DNA of 64,000 bases from Shimia_B sp038525525 (GCA_038525525.1 JBCBHO010000003.1:62001-126000), one strand, 5' to 3'; shown: positions 16,355 through 25,270, counted from the stretch's first letter. Numbers and translations are program-made. Notes: a model not told the origin generated them from the letters alone.

Positions 16355-18798
16355 GCGCACAGGCGGCTGTTGTCCGGGTCCCAGAGCGGGCCATCGGGCT
16401 GCACCGTCGCACGGAATTTCTCGCCGTAGATATCGACCTCGAGCTCGGTGCCTTCGACGGCGAGGTCGGTCCGGATCATGCCGAGCGCCACCGAATGCCC
16501 CACGCGGTAGCCCCACGCGCCGGACGTCGTCTCTCCCACGATCTCGTCGCCCGACCACAGCGTCGACATGTAGGGCGCGTCGTGGCCGTTGGCCTCGACC
16601 TTGAGCGTGACGAACTGCTTCTTCGAGCCCTGCTGTTTCTCGTTGAGGAGCGCGGCCTTGCCGGGGAAGTCGTGCGGTTTGTCGAACTTGATGAAGCGGC
16701 TGAGCCCGCCTTCAAGCAGCGAGTAATCGGTAGAAAGGTCGCCCTTCCACGCGCGGTAGCCCTTCTCGATGCGCAAGCTATTGAGCGCGTACATCCCGAA
16801 AGGTGTCGCGCCCGCCGCCAGCACCGCCTCGTAGATCGGCGGGATATCGGCGTTCTTTGCATGGATTTCCCAGCCGAGCTCTCCCGCGAAGCTCACACGC
16901 AACATCGAGCAGGGCCGGCCCGCCACCTCGCCCCGCTGGTGCGTCAGCCAGGGCAGATCGAGATCGGCATCGGCGCCAATGCCCGTGAGCAGATTCCGCG
17001 CCTTCGGGCCCGTCACGATGAGCGTGGAATACTCCGTCGTGTGGTCGGTGAGCGAAAGTCCCTCGGGCAGGGCCTTCGCCAGCACCTCGTAATCGTGCCA
17101 CTGCGCCCCGGCCGCCGTGATGAGATAGAAATAGTCCTCCTCCGTCCGGATGATGGACATCTCCGTGAGGATTCGCCCGCGCCCATCCGGGAAATAACCG
17201 AGGTTCATCCGCCCAACCTTGGGCAGCGCGCCGGAGATGAGACCGCGGAGATAGTCCGCAGCTCCTTGCCCATGAAGGCAGAAGCGCGAAAAGCCCGGCA
17301 GGTCGAGCACGCCAACGCCGTCGCGCACCGCCTCGCATTCCTCCGTGATGCGCGCCTCCCACGGCCCGTGACGGGACCATGTCTCGGTTGCCTCGAGCGA
17401 GGTATCGTCGCCTGCCTTGGCAAACCAGTTCGCCCGCTCCCAGCCGTTGTAAGCGCCCATAACACCGCCGAGTTCACGGACCTTCGCGTCGACCGGGGAA
17501 AGCTTGCGCCCCCGCCCCGCCGGCCATTCCTTGTAGGGGAAGTGCATGCCGTATTCGTGGCCATAGACCTCCATGGCCTTCTCGATGCAGTAGTCGCGAT
17601 CCGTGTAGTCGGTGTAGCGGCGCGGATCGACGGCCCACATGTCCCACTCGGTCTCGCCCTCGACGATCCATTCGGCGAGCACCTTGCCCGCGCCGCCGCC
17701 CTGGGTGATCCCGAAGGTGAAGACGCAGGCCTCGAACGCGTTCTTGACGCCGGGCATGGGCCCCACGAGCGGCAGCCCGTCCGGTGCATAGGGGATGGGG
17801 CCGTTGATGTTGCGGCCCACGCCGCCCTCTCCCAGGATCGGGACCCGGGCCATGGCATCCTCGATGTACCATTCCAGCCGTTCGAGATCGTCGGGGTAGA
17901 GCTGGAAGGAGAAGTCGTCCGGCATGGGATCGTCGGGCGTGATCCAGTGCGCCTTGCAGTTTCTCTCGTAGGGGCCGAGGTTGAGCCCGTTCTTGTCCTG
18001 CCGGAGGTAGTAGGAGCTGTCGACGTCGCGCAGGAGCGGGATCTTGCGGTTGTTGGCCTCTGTCCACTCTTTCAGTGCCGGGATCTCCTCGGTGAGGAAG
18101 TATTGGTGGCTCATGACCGCCATGGGCACCGTGCGCCCGCCATAGGGCTTGAACCACTCGCCCACCCGCTGCGCGTAGTATCCCGCAGCATTGACGACGT
18201 ATTCACAGCGGATTTCGCCTTTTTCCGTCTCTACGACCCATTCACCGCCCTCGCGACGCACGCCCGTCGCAGGGCAGAACCGCGCGATCTTGGCCCCCAT
18301 CTCGCGCGCGCCTTTCGCCAGCGCCTGCGTGAGCTGGGCTGGGTCGATATCGCCATCGTCGGGGTCCCACATGCCGCCCGCGAGGTCGTGGGTCTCCAAG
18401 AAGGGATAGGCCTCCTTCATCTCGGCATTGGTCATCATGTGAAGATCCATGCCCTGATATCGGCCCATGCCCACGGCGCGCTCAAACTCCTGCATCCGCT
18501 CCTTGGAATGCGCGAGCCGGATCGAGCCCGTGACGTGGTAGTTCATCGGGTAATCGACCTCGTCTGCGAGACCGGCATAGAGCGACAGCGAATAGCGCTG
18601 CATGTTCATCACCGCCCAAGAGGTGGAGAACGAGGGGCAGTTGCCGGCGGCGTGCCATGTGCTTCCCGCCGTCAACTCGTTCTTCTCGAGGAGCACACAA
18701 TCGCTCCAGCCCATCTTGGCCAGGTGATAGAGGCCGGAGACGCCCACGACGCCCCCTCCGATGATGACCACGCGGGCCGTACTGGGCAGGTCAGACAT
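16351..18798 (-). CDS. FAD-dependent dimethylglycine dehydrogenase-like protein (DAO + GcvT)
   Basis: 815 residues, the first enzyme gene of the operon. VVIIGGGVVGVSG (10-22) binds ADP of FAD, and STWHAAG has H49 at the position of the covalent FAD histidine. The middle holds INGPIPYAPDGLPLVGPMPG. The C-terminal GcvT part has FAGELGWEIH and MYALNSLRIEKGYRAWKGD, the folate-binding side of dimethylglycine/sarcosine dehydrogenases. The protein shares architecture but only moderate similarity with the second dehydrogenase in the operon, so the two likely act on different N-methyl substrates, for example dimethylglycine then sarcosine. That division is inferred. Confidence 0.85.
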   Translation of the reverse strand: MSDLPSTARVVIIGGGVVGVSGLYHLAKMGWSDCVLLEKNELTAGSTWHAAGNCPSFSTSWAVMNMQRYSLSLYAGLADEVDYPMNYHVTGSIRLAHSKERMQEFERAVGMGRYQGMDLHMMTNAEMKEAYPFLETHDLAGGMWDPDDGDIDPAQLTQALAKGAREMGAKIARFCPATGVRREGGEWVVETEKGEIRCEYVVNAAGYYAQRVGEWFKPYGGRTVPMAVMSHQYFLTEEIPALKEWTEANNRKIPLLRDVDSSYYLRQDKNGLNLGPYERNCKAHWITPDDPMPDDFSFQLYPDDLERLEWYIEDAMARVPILGEGGVGRNINGPIPYAPDGLPLVGPMPGVKNAFEACVFTFGITQGGGAGKVLAEWIVEGETEWDMWAVDPRRYTDYTDRDYCIEKAMEVYGHEYGMHFPYKEWPAGRGRKLSPVDAKVRELGGVMGAYNGWERANWFAKAGDDTSLEATETWSRHGPWEARITEECEAVRDGVGVLDLPGFSRFCLHGQGAADYLRGLISGALPKVGRMNLGYFPDGRGRILTEMSIIRTEEDYFYLITAAGAQWHDYEVLAKALPEGLSLTDHTTEYSTLIVTGPKARNLLTGIGADADLDLPWLTHQRGEVAGRPCSMLRVSFAGELGWEIHAKNADIPPIYEAVLAAGATPFGMYALNSLRIEKGYRAWKGDLSTDYSLLEGGLSRFIKFDKPHDFPGKAALLNEKQQGSKKQFVTLKVEANGHDAPYMSTLWSGDEIVGETTSGAWGYRVGHSVALGMIRTDLAVEGTELEVDIYGEKFRATVQPDGPLWDPDNSRLCA

Positions 18799-18845
18799 GT
18801 CGGTTCTCCTTTCGTGGTGCGGCGGGCGTGGGCCGCGGGCTCAAA

Positions 18846-19415
18846 TCAATAGACCGGGGGCGCGATCACCCAGATCGCGACGCAGGCGGTGTTATGGGGG
18901 TTGGCCCAGCGGAAGCTCTCGCCGCGGATGCGGAAGCTGTCCCCGGCACGCAGCTTGTGCAATGCGCCGTCGATCCAGAGATCGAGCTGGCCCTCTATGA
19001 TGTATCCCACCTCCTGGGTGGGGCGGCTCACGGGGATGGCCAGCGCCGAGCCCGGCTCGAAGACTGAGCGCACCATCTCGAAATCGTCGGTGAGGTCGGG
19101 CGATAGGAGCTCTTCCGTCAATCCAGCCTCGCGCGAGCCGATGGGCCGCCGCGCCGCGGCGCGCACCACACGGCCGGCATCGTCGGCGGCCATGGCGTCA
19201 GAGCGGAAGAGCGACGAGACAGAGACGTCGAGCGCCGCGGCAAGCTGCCGGAGATCGCTCACAGAGGGCTCCGAGAGATCGCGCTCCACCTGGCTCAGCC
19301 ACCCCACGGAGCGCTCGAGCCGTTCCGCGAGATCCTGCAGCGTCAGACCACGCGCCTTCCGCAGGGCGCGAAGATCCGCCCCGAGGGAAAAGGTCGTGCT
19401 GGCTTGTGTGTTCAC
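18846..19415 (-). CDS. XRE-family transcriptional regulator with C-terminal cupin
   Basis: 189 residues. An N-terminal helix-turn-helix (about 13-67: LRALRKARGLTLQDLAERLE, then WLSQVERDLSEPSVSDLRQLA) is followed by a cupin domain (about 110-185) with the strand motif YIIEGQLDLWIDG. Regulators of this layout sense a small molecule in the cupin and control adjacent catabolic or uptake genes. It leads the operon, 47 bases before the first dehydrogenase, with a palindrome 40 bases upstream of its start. Autoregulation and control of the demethylation operon are inferred. Confidence 0.85.
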   Translation of the reverse strand: MNTQASTTFSLGADLRALRKARGLTLQDLAERLERSVGWLSQVERDLSEPSVSDLRQLAAALDVSVSSLFRSDAMAADDAGRVVRAAARRPIGSREAGLTEELLSPDLTDDFEMVRSVFEPGSALAIPVSRPTQEVGYIIEGQLDLWIDGALHKLRAGDSFRIRGESFRWANPHNTACVAIWVIAPPVY

Positions 19416-19454
19416 GGCGGACCCCGAATGCTCGAAATATCAGGCCCCGACGCC

Positions 19455-19479
19455 GTGAAATTTTCAAGCTTAATTTCAC
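19455..19479 (-). promoter_or_regulatory. Candidate operator/promoter of the demethylation operon
   Basis: GTGAAATT (19455-19462) and AATTTCAC (19472-19479) are perfect inverted arms separated by nine bases, in the 84-base gap upstream of the XRE-cupin gene. On the minus strand TTGAAA inside the palindrome could be a -35 box with a weak TGATAT about 19 bases on. An operator overlapping the promoter is what an autoregulated XRE protein would need. Binding is inferred. Confidence 0.5.
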
Positions 19480-19499
19480 AGCAGTGCCGGGTGTGCGCT

Positions 19500-19988
19500 C
19501 TAAGCGGGGGCCGTCGGCACCCCGCGAAAGGTCGCCGCGAGGATCCGTGTCAGGAGCTCCGCATCTGCCTCGGTGAAGGCGGCGGGCTGGTTGCTGTCGA
19601 TGTCGAAGACCCCGAGCAGCGAGCCGTCGCCCGCAAAGACCGGGAGCACGAGCTCCGAGCGCGTGCTCGACGCGCAGGCGATGTGGCCGGGGAAGGCCTC
19701 CACATCGGGCACGAGCTGCACGCGCCGCTCGCGGGCCGCCGCGCCGCAGACCCCGCGCGCGAAGGGGATCGTCAGGCAGCCATGGCCGCCCTGGTAGGGC
19801 CCGATCTTCAGCAGCTCCGGCGCCACGACGCGGTAAAAGCCCGTCCAGTCGAAGCGTGCATCGCTGCGATGCACCTCGCAGGCCACCGTGGCCATGAGCG
19901 CGATGACATCAGTCTCGCCTTCCGTGAGCGCGGCGATGCGGGCCTCGAGCCCGCCGAGACCCTCAAGCCCCTCTGCCGCTCCGTCCAT
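19500..19988 (-). CDS. msrC: Free methionine-(R)-sulfoxide reductase (GAF domain)
   Basis: 162 residues forming a single GAF domain. The fRMsr signature is clear: FDWTGFYRV, IGPYQGGHGCLTIPFARGVCG and FPGHIACASSTRSELVLPV, giving cysteines C71, C81 and C105 at the catalytic/resolving positions. LGVFDIDSNQPAAF ends the domain. The enzyme reduces free methionine-R-sulfoxide to repair oxidised methionine pools. Its start codon shares one base with the stop of the upstream thiolase gene, so the two are probably one transcript. Confidence 0.9.
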   Translation of the reverse strand: MDGAAEGLEGLGGLEARIAALTEGETDVIALMATVACEVHRSDARFDWTGFYRVVAPELLKIGPYQGGHGCLTIPFARGVCGAAARERRVQLVPDVEAFPGHIACASSTRSELVLPVFAGDGSLLGVFDIDSNQPAAFTEADAELLTRILAATFRGVPTAPA

Positions 19989-21133
19989 CAGACGCGCTCC
20001 ACGGCGATGGCCGTCGCCTCGCCCCCGCCGATGCAGATCGCGGCCACACCGCGCCGCCCGCCCGTCACCTCGAGCGCGTTGAGCAGCGTCACGAGGATGC
20101 GCGCGCCCGAGGCGCCGATGGGATGGCCCAGCGCGCAGGCCCCGCCGTGAATGTTCACCACGTCGTGGCCGAGCCCCATCTCTTTCATGAAGGCCATGGG
20201 CACGACGGCGAAGGCCTCGTTCACCTCCCAGAGATCCACGTCGCCCACGCGCCAGCCGATCCGCTCGAGAAGCTTTTGCGCGGCGGGCACGGGCGCCGTA
20301 GTGAAGAGGCCGGGCGCTTGGGCGTGGGAGGCGTGGCCTACGATGCGCGCCCGGGCGCCCGCCCCGTCGGCGGAGAGCTCGAGCGCCGCCGCCCCGTCGC
20401 TGATGCTGGAGGAATTTGCCGCCGTCACCGTGCCGCCCTCGCGGAAGGCGGGCTTCAGCTGGGGGATCTTGTCGGGGCGCGCGGTCTTTGGTTGCTCGTC
20501 CTCGCTCACGGTCGAGGCACCTTTCCGCGCAGGCACCTCCAACTCCGTGATTTCAGCGTCAAGCGTGCCCGCACCCTGCGCAGACAGCGCCCGCTCCAGC
20601 GACGTGAGCGCGTAGCCGTCCTGCGCCTCGCGGGTGAATTGGTAGGCCTCCGCGCAATCCTCCGCGAAAGTGCCCATCAGCCGCCCGGGCTCGTAGGCGT
20701 CCTCCAGTCCATCTAGAAACATCGAGTCCATCACCTGCCCGTGGCCCAGCCGCGCCCCGCCGCGCATCTTCGGCAGGAGATACGGCGCGCGGCTCATGCT
20801 CTCCATCCCGCCAGCGATGATACGCTCCGCGTGGCCCAGTGCGATCTGGTCGTGCGCCAGCATCGCGGCCTTCATGCCGGAGCCACACATCTTGTTGACC
20901 GTGGTTGCAGGCACCTCCTCACCCAGACCCGCGGCAAAGGCCGCCTGCCGCCCGGGGGCCTGTCCCTGCCCGGCTGGAAGCACGCAGCCAATGATGACCT
21001 CGTCCACCGGCGCGCCTGTCATCGCGGCCTTGATCGCAGCCCCGCCGAGCGCAGCCGCCGACGCCGCGCTCAGCGCGCCCTGTAGCCCGCCCATGGGCGT
21101 CCTCTTGGCCCCGGTGATGTAGACATCGCGCAT
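19988..21133 (-). CDS. Acetyl-CoA C-acyltransferase (thiolase)
   Basis: 381 residues of the thiolase superfamily. The nucleophilic cysteine is in VNKMCGSGMKA, the histidine in WEVNEAFAVVPM, and the C-terminal active-site loop in ICIGGGEATA (second catalytic cysteine). GGACALGHPIGASGARI is the usual substrate-binding signature. It condenses or cleaves acyl-CoA; whether biosynthetic (acetoacetyl-CoA) or degradative is not decided by the sequence. No phaB or hydroxyacyl-CoA dehydrogenase adjoins it; msrC follows. Confidence 0.9.
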   Translation of the reverse strand: MRDVYITGAKRTPMGGLQGALSAASAAALGGAAIKAAMTGAPVDEVIIGCVLPAGQGQAPGRQAAFAAGLGEEVPATTVNKMCGSGMKAAMLAHDQIALGHAERIIAGGMESMSRAPYLLPKMRGGARLGHGQVMDSMFLDGLEDAYEPGRLMGTFAEDCAEAYQFTREAQDGYALTSLERALSAQGAGTLDAEITELEVPARKGASTVSEDEQPKTARPDKIPQLKPAFREGGTVTAANSSSISDGAAALELSADGAGARARIVGHASHAQAPGLFTTAPVPAAQKLLERIGWRVGDVDLWEVNEAFAVVPMAFMKEMGLGHDVVNIHGGACALGHPIGASGARILVTLLNALEVTGGRRGVAAICIGGGEATAIAVERV

Positions 21134-21213
21134 GGCAGAGCCCCCTTCTCAGTCAAACGGTTTGGTAACCCTTCCTGCGTAGCCTCTCCGGACGGCGACA
21201 GGAAGGGCAGTCC

Positions 21214-21552
21214 ATGGAAGTGCGCACACGCGATATCGGCCAGACGCGCATCGTTGAGGTCATCGACACGCGCATCGACGCGGCGGTGGCGATCCAGTTC
21301 AAGGATGCCCTGCGCGCCGCGACAGAGGGCGGGCCGGAGCGCGTGGTGCTCGATCTGTCCGGCGTCAATTTCATCGACAGTTCGGGCCTCGGTGCCGTGG
21401 TGGCGGCCAAGAAGCTCCTGAACGGCGCGCACAGGCTTGAGCTCGCGGGGCTCACGCCCGTGGTCGCCAAGGTCTTCAAACTCACGCGCATGGATACGAT
21501 ATTCGAGATCCACCCCGATGTGACCGCCGCCGTACCGGCGCGCGCGTCCTGA
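21214..21552 (+). CDS. STAS-domain anti-sigma factor antagonist
   Basis: 112 residues, a single STAS domain. VVLDLSGVNFIDSSGLGAVVAAKK contains the conserved serine pair at which SpoIIAA/RsbV-type antagonists are phosphorylated. It lies 9 bases before an RsbW-like kinase gene, the usual pairing of a partner-switching module. No sigma factor or PP2C phosphatase is nearby, so partners must be encoded elsewhere. Confidence 0.85.
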   Translation: MEVRTRDIGQTRIVEVIDTRIDAAVAIQFKDALRAATEGGPERVVLDLSGVNFIDSSGLGAVVAAKKLLNGAHRLELAGLTPVVAKVFKLTRMDTIFEIHPDVTAAVPARAS

Positions 21553-21561
21553 GGTCCCCCG

Positions 21562-22017
21562 ATGATAGAGGTAGAAACCGACGAGAATACCATCCGCGTC
21601 CGCTGCCTCTCGGACAGTTTCGAGGTCCGCTCCTCGCTGGAGACGCTGATGTCGGACATGGCCGGGCGCGATTTCCTCCCCGAGGAGCGCGGGACGGTGG
21701 AGCTCGTGCTCGCCGAGGTGCTCAACAACGTCGCCGAACATGCCTACGAAGAGGCCGGAGACGGGCGCATCGAGCTCGATCTCAGCTACATCCCCGGAGG
21801 CATCTCGATCGCGCTGCAGGATTTCGGCAAGCCAATGCCCGGCGGGCAGACGCCGCTGGGGATGCCCGCCAATCTCGACGTGCCCGTGCAGGACCTGCCA
21901 GAGGGCGGCTTTGGCTGGTTTCTCATCGGGGAGCTCGCGAAGGATCTCTGTTACGAACGGCGCGGGGAGGCAAACCACCTGACCTTCCGCATGACCCTAG
22001 GCGCAGGGCCGGCCTGA
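21562..22017 (+). CDS. RsbW-like ATP-binding anti-sigma factor/serine kinase
   Basis: 151 residues. ELVLAEVLNNVAEHAYEEA is the N-box of the GHKL ATPase fold as seen in RsbW/SpoIIAB, and LQDFGKPMP plus GGFGWFLIGELAKDL represent the ATP-lid boxes. Such proteins bind a sigma factor or another target and phosphorylate their STAS antagonist. It is co-transcribed with the STAS gene. The controlled target is unknown. Confidence 0.85.
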   Translation: MIEVETDENTIRVRCLSDSFEVRSSLETLMSDMAGRDFLPEERGTVELVLAEVLNNVAEHAYEEAGDGRIELDLSYIPGGISIALQDFGKPMPGGQTPLGMPANLDVPVQDLPEGGFGWFLIGELAKDLCYERRGEANHLTFRMTLGAGPA

Positions 22018-22387
22018 CGGGCCCACCGTCCGTTCTCCCAGGCCGCCCGGCACCCTCTCCGACGCCCGGAATGACAAGGGCAACGGACGAAGACACTTTG
22101 TTTCTCCCGCGGGGCGCTTTGCCCCGTTTCTGCCACCATCCCTCCGCTTGAGCGGCCCGATCCGACGTCATTCCTAAGAGTGTAGCTGCTAAGAGCTTCA
22201 CCCCGGCGTCGTGTGTCATAGCCCCCACCCAGAACGCGGCGCCGGGGTTTTTCCCCTTCCACGCGACCTCCCGGCCCCCAAAGCGGCCCACAGCGCCCCA
22301 GCGCAGGTGCACGTCGTTTGGCATTGCGCTTCCGGATGGCAGCTTTAGACCTGCGCATTCGAGAAAGTTCCCAAGGGAGCGCTGCCC
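22018..22387. other. 370-base gap without a gene
   Basis: I find no convincing coding sequence here. CGGGGC (22110-22115) and GCCCCG (22121-22126) followed by TTTC could terminate the STAS/kinase transcript. GGAATGAC near 22068 and GTCATTCC near 22167 are inverted copies about 95 bases apart and may be the ends of a decayed repeat. The promoter of the gamma-glutamyltransferase gene should lie near the right end. Confidence 0.5.
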
Positions 22388-23965
22388 ATGCGCGATTTCC
22401 ATCTGCCCGGCCGGTCCGCGGTCTACGCCACGAACGGCATGTGCGCCACATCCCATCCGCTCGCGGCCAAGGTCGCCGTTCAGATCATGGAATCAGGCGG
22501 AAACGCGGTGGACGCGGCCTTGGCTGGGGCCGTGCTGCTCGGCATTTGCGAGCCGCAGATGACGGGGATCGGTGGCGATCTCTTCGCCCTCGTCGCGCCC
22601 TCGCCCGAGGCAGACATCATCGCCATGAATGGCTCTGGCCGCGCGCCCGCCGCGCTTTCGGCGCAGGCGCTGCGCGATGCGGGCCACGGCACCGTGCCTC
22701 CCTACGACCCGGCAGCCGTCACCATCCCGGGCGCGGTCGACGCGATCTGCCGCCTCTCGAAAGACCACGGCAAGATAGGCCTCGCCTCGATCCTCGCCCC
22801 CGCGATCTACTACGCCGAGTCGGGCATCCCCGTGGCGCCCCGCGTCGCGTTCGACTGGGCCGAGGCCGTGGGCAACCTTCAGCCGTCAGGCCTGCCCGGA
22901 TATTCCGATAGCGGCGCGCCCTTCACTGCCGGGCGCGTCTTCAAATCCCCCATGCAGGCGGAGGTCCTGCGCCGCGTGGCCGCCGATGGCCGTGCGGGCT
23001 TCTACGAGGGAGAGGTGGCCGAAGACATGGTCGCCAGCCTCCGCGCGCTGGGCGGCGTGCACGCGCTGGAGGACTTCGCCGCCAATACGCCCGACTACAC
23101 GCAGCCCATTTCCGGCCATTATGGCGATCTCGAACTCGTGGAGCATCCGCCCAATGGGCAGGGTGCAACGGCGATCCTGCTCCTCAACATGCTCAAGCAT
23201 TTCGACCTCGCGCGCATGGATCCGTGGGGCGCGGCGCGCGTCCATATCGAGGCGGAAGCGACGCGGCTCGCCTATGACGCGCGCAACAGGCTCCTCGCCG
23301 ATCCGGACTACACCGCCCAGCTGGAGCACATGCTGTCAGAGGAGACGGCCGCCCGGCTTGCCGGTCTCATCGACCCCAAGCGCGCCATGGCCGAGCCCGC
23401 ACCGCTCTCGGAGGCGGTCCACAAGGATACCATCTACATCACGACCGCGGATGCGAGAGGCATGAGCGTGAGCCTGATCTACTCAATCTTCCACAGCTTC
23501 GGATCCGGCATCGCCTCCGACCGCTTCGGGATCCTCTTCCAGAACAGGGGCGCGGGGTTCACGCTCGAAGCCGGCCACCCGAACGAGGCGGGCCCCGGAA
23601 AGCGCCCGATGCACACGATCATCCCAGGCATGCTGCGCAGAAACGGACGCGTGAAGATGCCCTTCGGCGTAATGGGCGGGCCCTATCAGGCCACGGGACA
23701 TGCGCGTTTCGTCACGAACCTTGTGGATTTCGACCTAGACGCGCAATCAGCCATCGATGCGCCCCGCGCATTCGCGGATCAAGGCGAGCTCAAGGTGGAG
23801 CGCGGCTATTCCGATGCGGTCCGCGCGGAACTCTCCGACATGGGCCACGCGGTCACCATCCCGGCCACGGCGATCGGCGGCGCACAGGCCATCGAGATCG
23901 GGGCGGACGGGGTCCTCATCGGCGCGTCTGATCCGCGGAAAGACGGCTGCGCGCTCGGCTATTGA
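22388..23965 (+). CDS. Gamma-glutamyltransferase family protein
   Basis: 525 residues of the Ntn-hydrolase GGT family. MCATSHPLAAKVAVQIMESGGNAVDAALAG opens the large subunit region (pattern conserved), and HKDTIYITTADARG contains the threonine expected as autoprocessing site and nucleophile. GGPYQATGHARFVTN and IDAPRAF lie in the small subunit. No signal peptide is evident, so it may be cytoplasmic, as with many bacterial GGT-like acylases that hydrolyse glutathione conjugates or other gamma-glutamyl/amide compounds. The true substrate is not clear. Confidence 0.85.
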   Translation: MRDFHLPGRSAVYATNGMCATSHPLAAKVAVQIMESGGNAVDAALAGAVLLGICEPQMTGIGGDLFALVAPSPEADIIAMNGSGRAPAALSAQALRDAGHGTVPPYDPAAVTIPGAVDAICRLSKDHGKIGLASILAPAIYYAESGIPVAPRVAFDWAEAVGNLQPSGLPGYSDSGAPFTAGRVFKSPMQAEVLRRVAADGRAGFYEGEVAEDMVASLRALGGVHALEDFAANTPDYTQPISGHYGDLELVEHPPNGQGATAILLLNMLKHFDLARMDPWGAARVHIEAEATRLAYDARNRLLADPDYTAQLEHMLSEETAARLAGLIDPKRAMAEPAPLSEAVHKDTIYITTADARGMSVSLIYSIFHSFGSGIASDRFGILFQNRGAGFTLEAGHPNEAGPGKRPMHTIIPGMLRRNGRVKMPFGVMGGPYQATGHARFVTNLVDFDLDAQSAIDAPRAFADQGELKVERGYSDAVRAELSDMGHAVTIPATAIGGAQAIEIGADGVLIGASDPRKDGCALGY

Positions 23966-23999
23966 GCGCTCCGCGCCGGGAAATCGGCTTGCGCGAGGC

Positions 24000-24326
24000 T
24001 CAGTTCAGCTGGAATTGCAGCGGGTACCCGCCGTCTTCGAAGGGTCCGAAAAGATCGCCGATATCGGGATGGTCCACCGGCCGCCCCGAGTAATCGGCCA
24101 CCAGATTCTGCTCGGAGACATAGGCCACGTAGTAGCTTTGATCGTTCTCGGCGAGCAGATGGTAGAAGGGCTGTTCTTTCGGAGGTCTCGAATCCTCGGG
24201 AATGGACTCGTACCATTCCTCGGTATTCGCAAATTCGGCGTCGACGTCGAAAATCACTCCACGGAACGGATGCTTGCGGTGCCGGACGACTTGGCCCAGG
24301 TGATATTTCGCGCGCGTCTTAAACAT
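24000..24326 (-). CDS. hspQ: Heat shock protein HspQ (YccV family)
   Basis: 108 residues from MFKTRAKYHLGQVVRHRKH, the conserved start; the frame is open further up but unrelated. FRGVIFDVDAEF, QPFYHLLAE and AYVSEQNLV are the hallmarks of the HspQ/YccV hemimethylated-DNA-binding domain family. HspQ modulates DnaA stability and the Lon protease in enterobacteria. It converges on the gamma-glutamyltransferase gene with a 34-base gap and is divergent from the transporter gene. Confidence 0.9.
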   Translation of the reverse strand: MFKTRAKYHLGQVVRHRKHPFRGVIFDVDAEFANTEEWYESIPEDSRPPKEQPFYHLLAENDQSYYVAYVSEQNLVADYSGRPVDHPDIGDLFGPFEDGGYPLQFQLN

Positions 24327-24388
24327 TACAGCCCCTACCACTGCCTTCGGTGTCGGCGATTCTCTAAAAATATCAAAGGAAACACTGT

Positions 24389-25270
24389 GTGAACCTCGCC
24401 CTGACAGTGCTCGAAATCGTGGCGCCCGTCTTCGCCCTGGCGGGCATAGGCTTCGCCTGGGTGAAGCTCGGGTTGGAGTACCGGGTCGAATTAGTGACCC
24501 GCCTCGCAATGACGCTGGGCATCCCCGCGCTGATCTTCGTGGCGCTGATGGAGACCGAGATCGCGCCCGCCGCGCTCACACAGCTCACCGTGGCGGCAAT
24601 CACCACCTATGCCGCGCTCACGCTCGTCATGCTCGCCGTCGTGAAGCTCGGGCGGCTCGATCCGCGCACGTGGCACGCGCCGCTCGTGATGTCGAATACC
24701 GGCAATATCGGGCTGCCGCTCGCCTTCTTCGCCTTCGGGGACGAGGGGCTGGGCTATGCCGTGGTGGTCTTCGCCGTCAGCACGGTGTTTGCGTTCACCA
24801 TCGGTCTCTGGCTCGTCACGCGGTCCTCCAATCCGCTCACCCTCATCAGGGAGCCCATGGTGGGTGCGACGCTTCTCGGCGCGCTCTTTCTTTGGCAGGG
24901 ATGGGAGACGCCAGACGTTGTCACCAACACACTCCGCCTCGTGGGTCAGCTTGGCATCCCGCTCATGCTGATCACGCTGGGTGTGGCCATCGCGCGCATC
25001 TCGCCGGGCAATATCGGGCGCGCGGCGGTGATGGCCGCGCTCAAGCTCGGCCTCTGCAGCGGGGCCGCCGTGGTGATCGGGATCATCTTCGCACTCCCGC
25101 CCGTGGCCTTCGGGATCCTCGTGCTGCAATTCGCGGCCCCAGCCGCCGTCACGAGCTACCTCATCGCCGAGAAATACGGAGCCGACGCCGCGCCAGTGGC
25201 GGGCCTTGTGGTGCTGACCACCGCCTTTTCCGTCGTCACGCTCCCGCTCCTCCTCGCGCTCGTCCTCTGA
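24389..25270 (+). CDS. AEC (auxin efflux carrier) family transporter
   Basis: 293 residues beginning at GTG 24389, with AAAGGA 8 bases upstream. About ten hydrophobic helices are visible. MSNTGNIGLPLAFFAFG and LVGQLGIPLMLITLGVAIA are the typical inverted-repeat motifs of AEC permeases, with a C-terminal APAAVTSYLIAEKYG. Bacterial members export dicarboxylates or amino acid derivatives; the substrate is unknown. Confidence 0.85.
   Translation: MNLALTVLEIVAPVFALAGIGFAWVKLGLEYRVELVTRLAMTLGIPALIFVALMETEIAPAALTQLTVAAITTYAALTLVMLAVVKLGRLDPRTWHAPLVMSNTGNIGLPLAFFAFGDEGLGYAVVVFAVSTVFAFTIGLWLVTRSSNPLTLIREPMVGATLLGALFLWQGWETPDVVTNTLRLVGQLGIPLMLITLGVAIARISPGNIGRAAVMAALKLGLCSGAAVVIGIIFALPPVAFGILVLQFAAPAAVTSYLIAEKYGADAAPVAGLVVLTTAFSVVTLPLLLALVL

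Noticed and set aside
16495..18852. A long open plus-strand frame (785 codons) antisense to the first dehydrogenase
   Set aside because: The translation is rich in R, H, G and A with no recognisable domain; high-GC coding DNA routinely leaves such antisense frames open, and the minus-strand gene is certain.
19416..19499. A SAM or SAH riboswitch before the methyltransferase operon
   Set aside because: The 84-base gap is too short and shows a protein-operator-like palindrome instead of riboswitch consensus.
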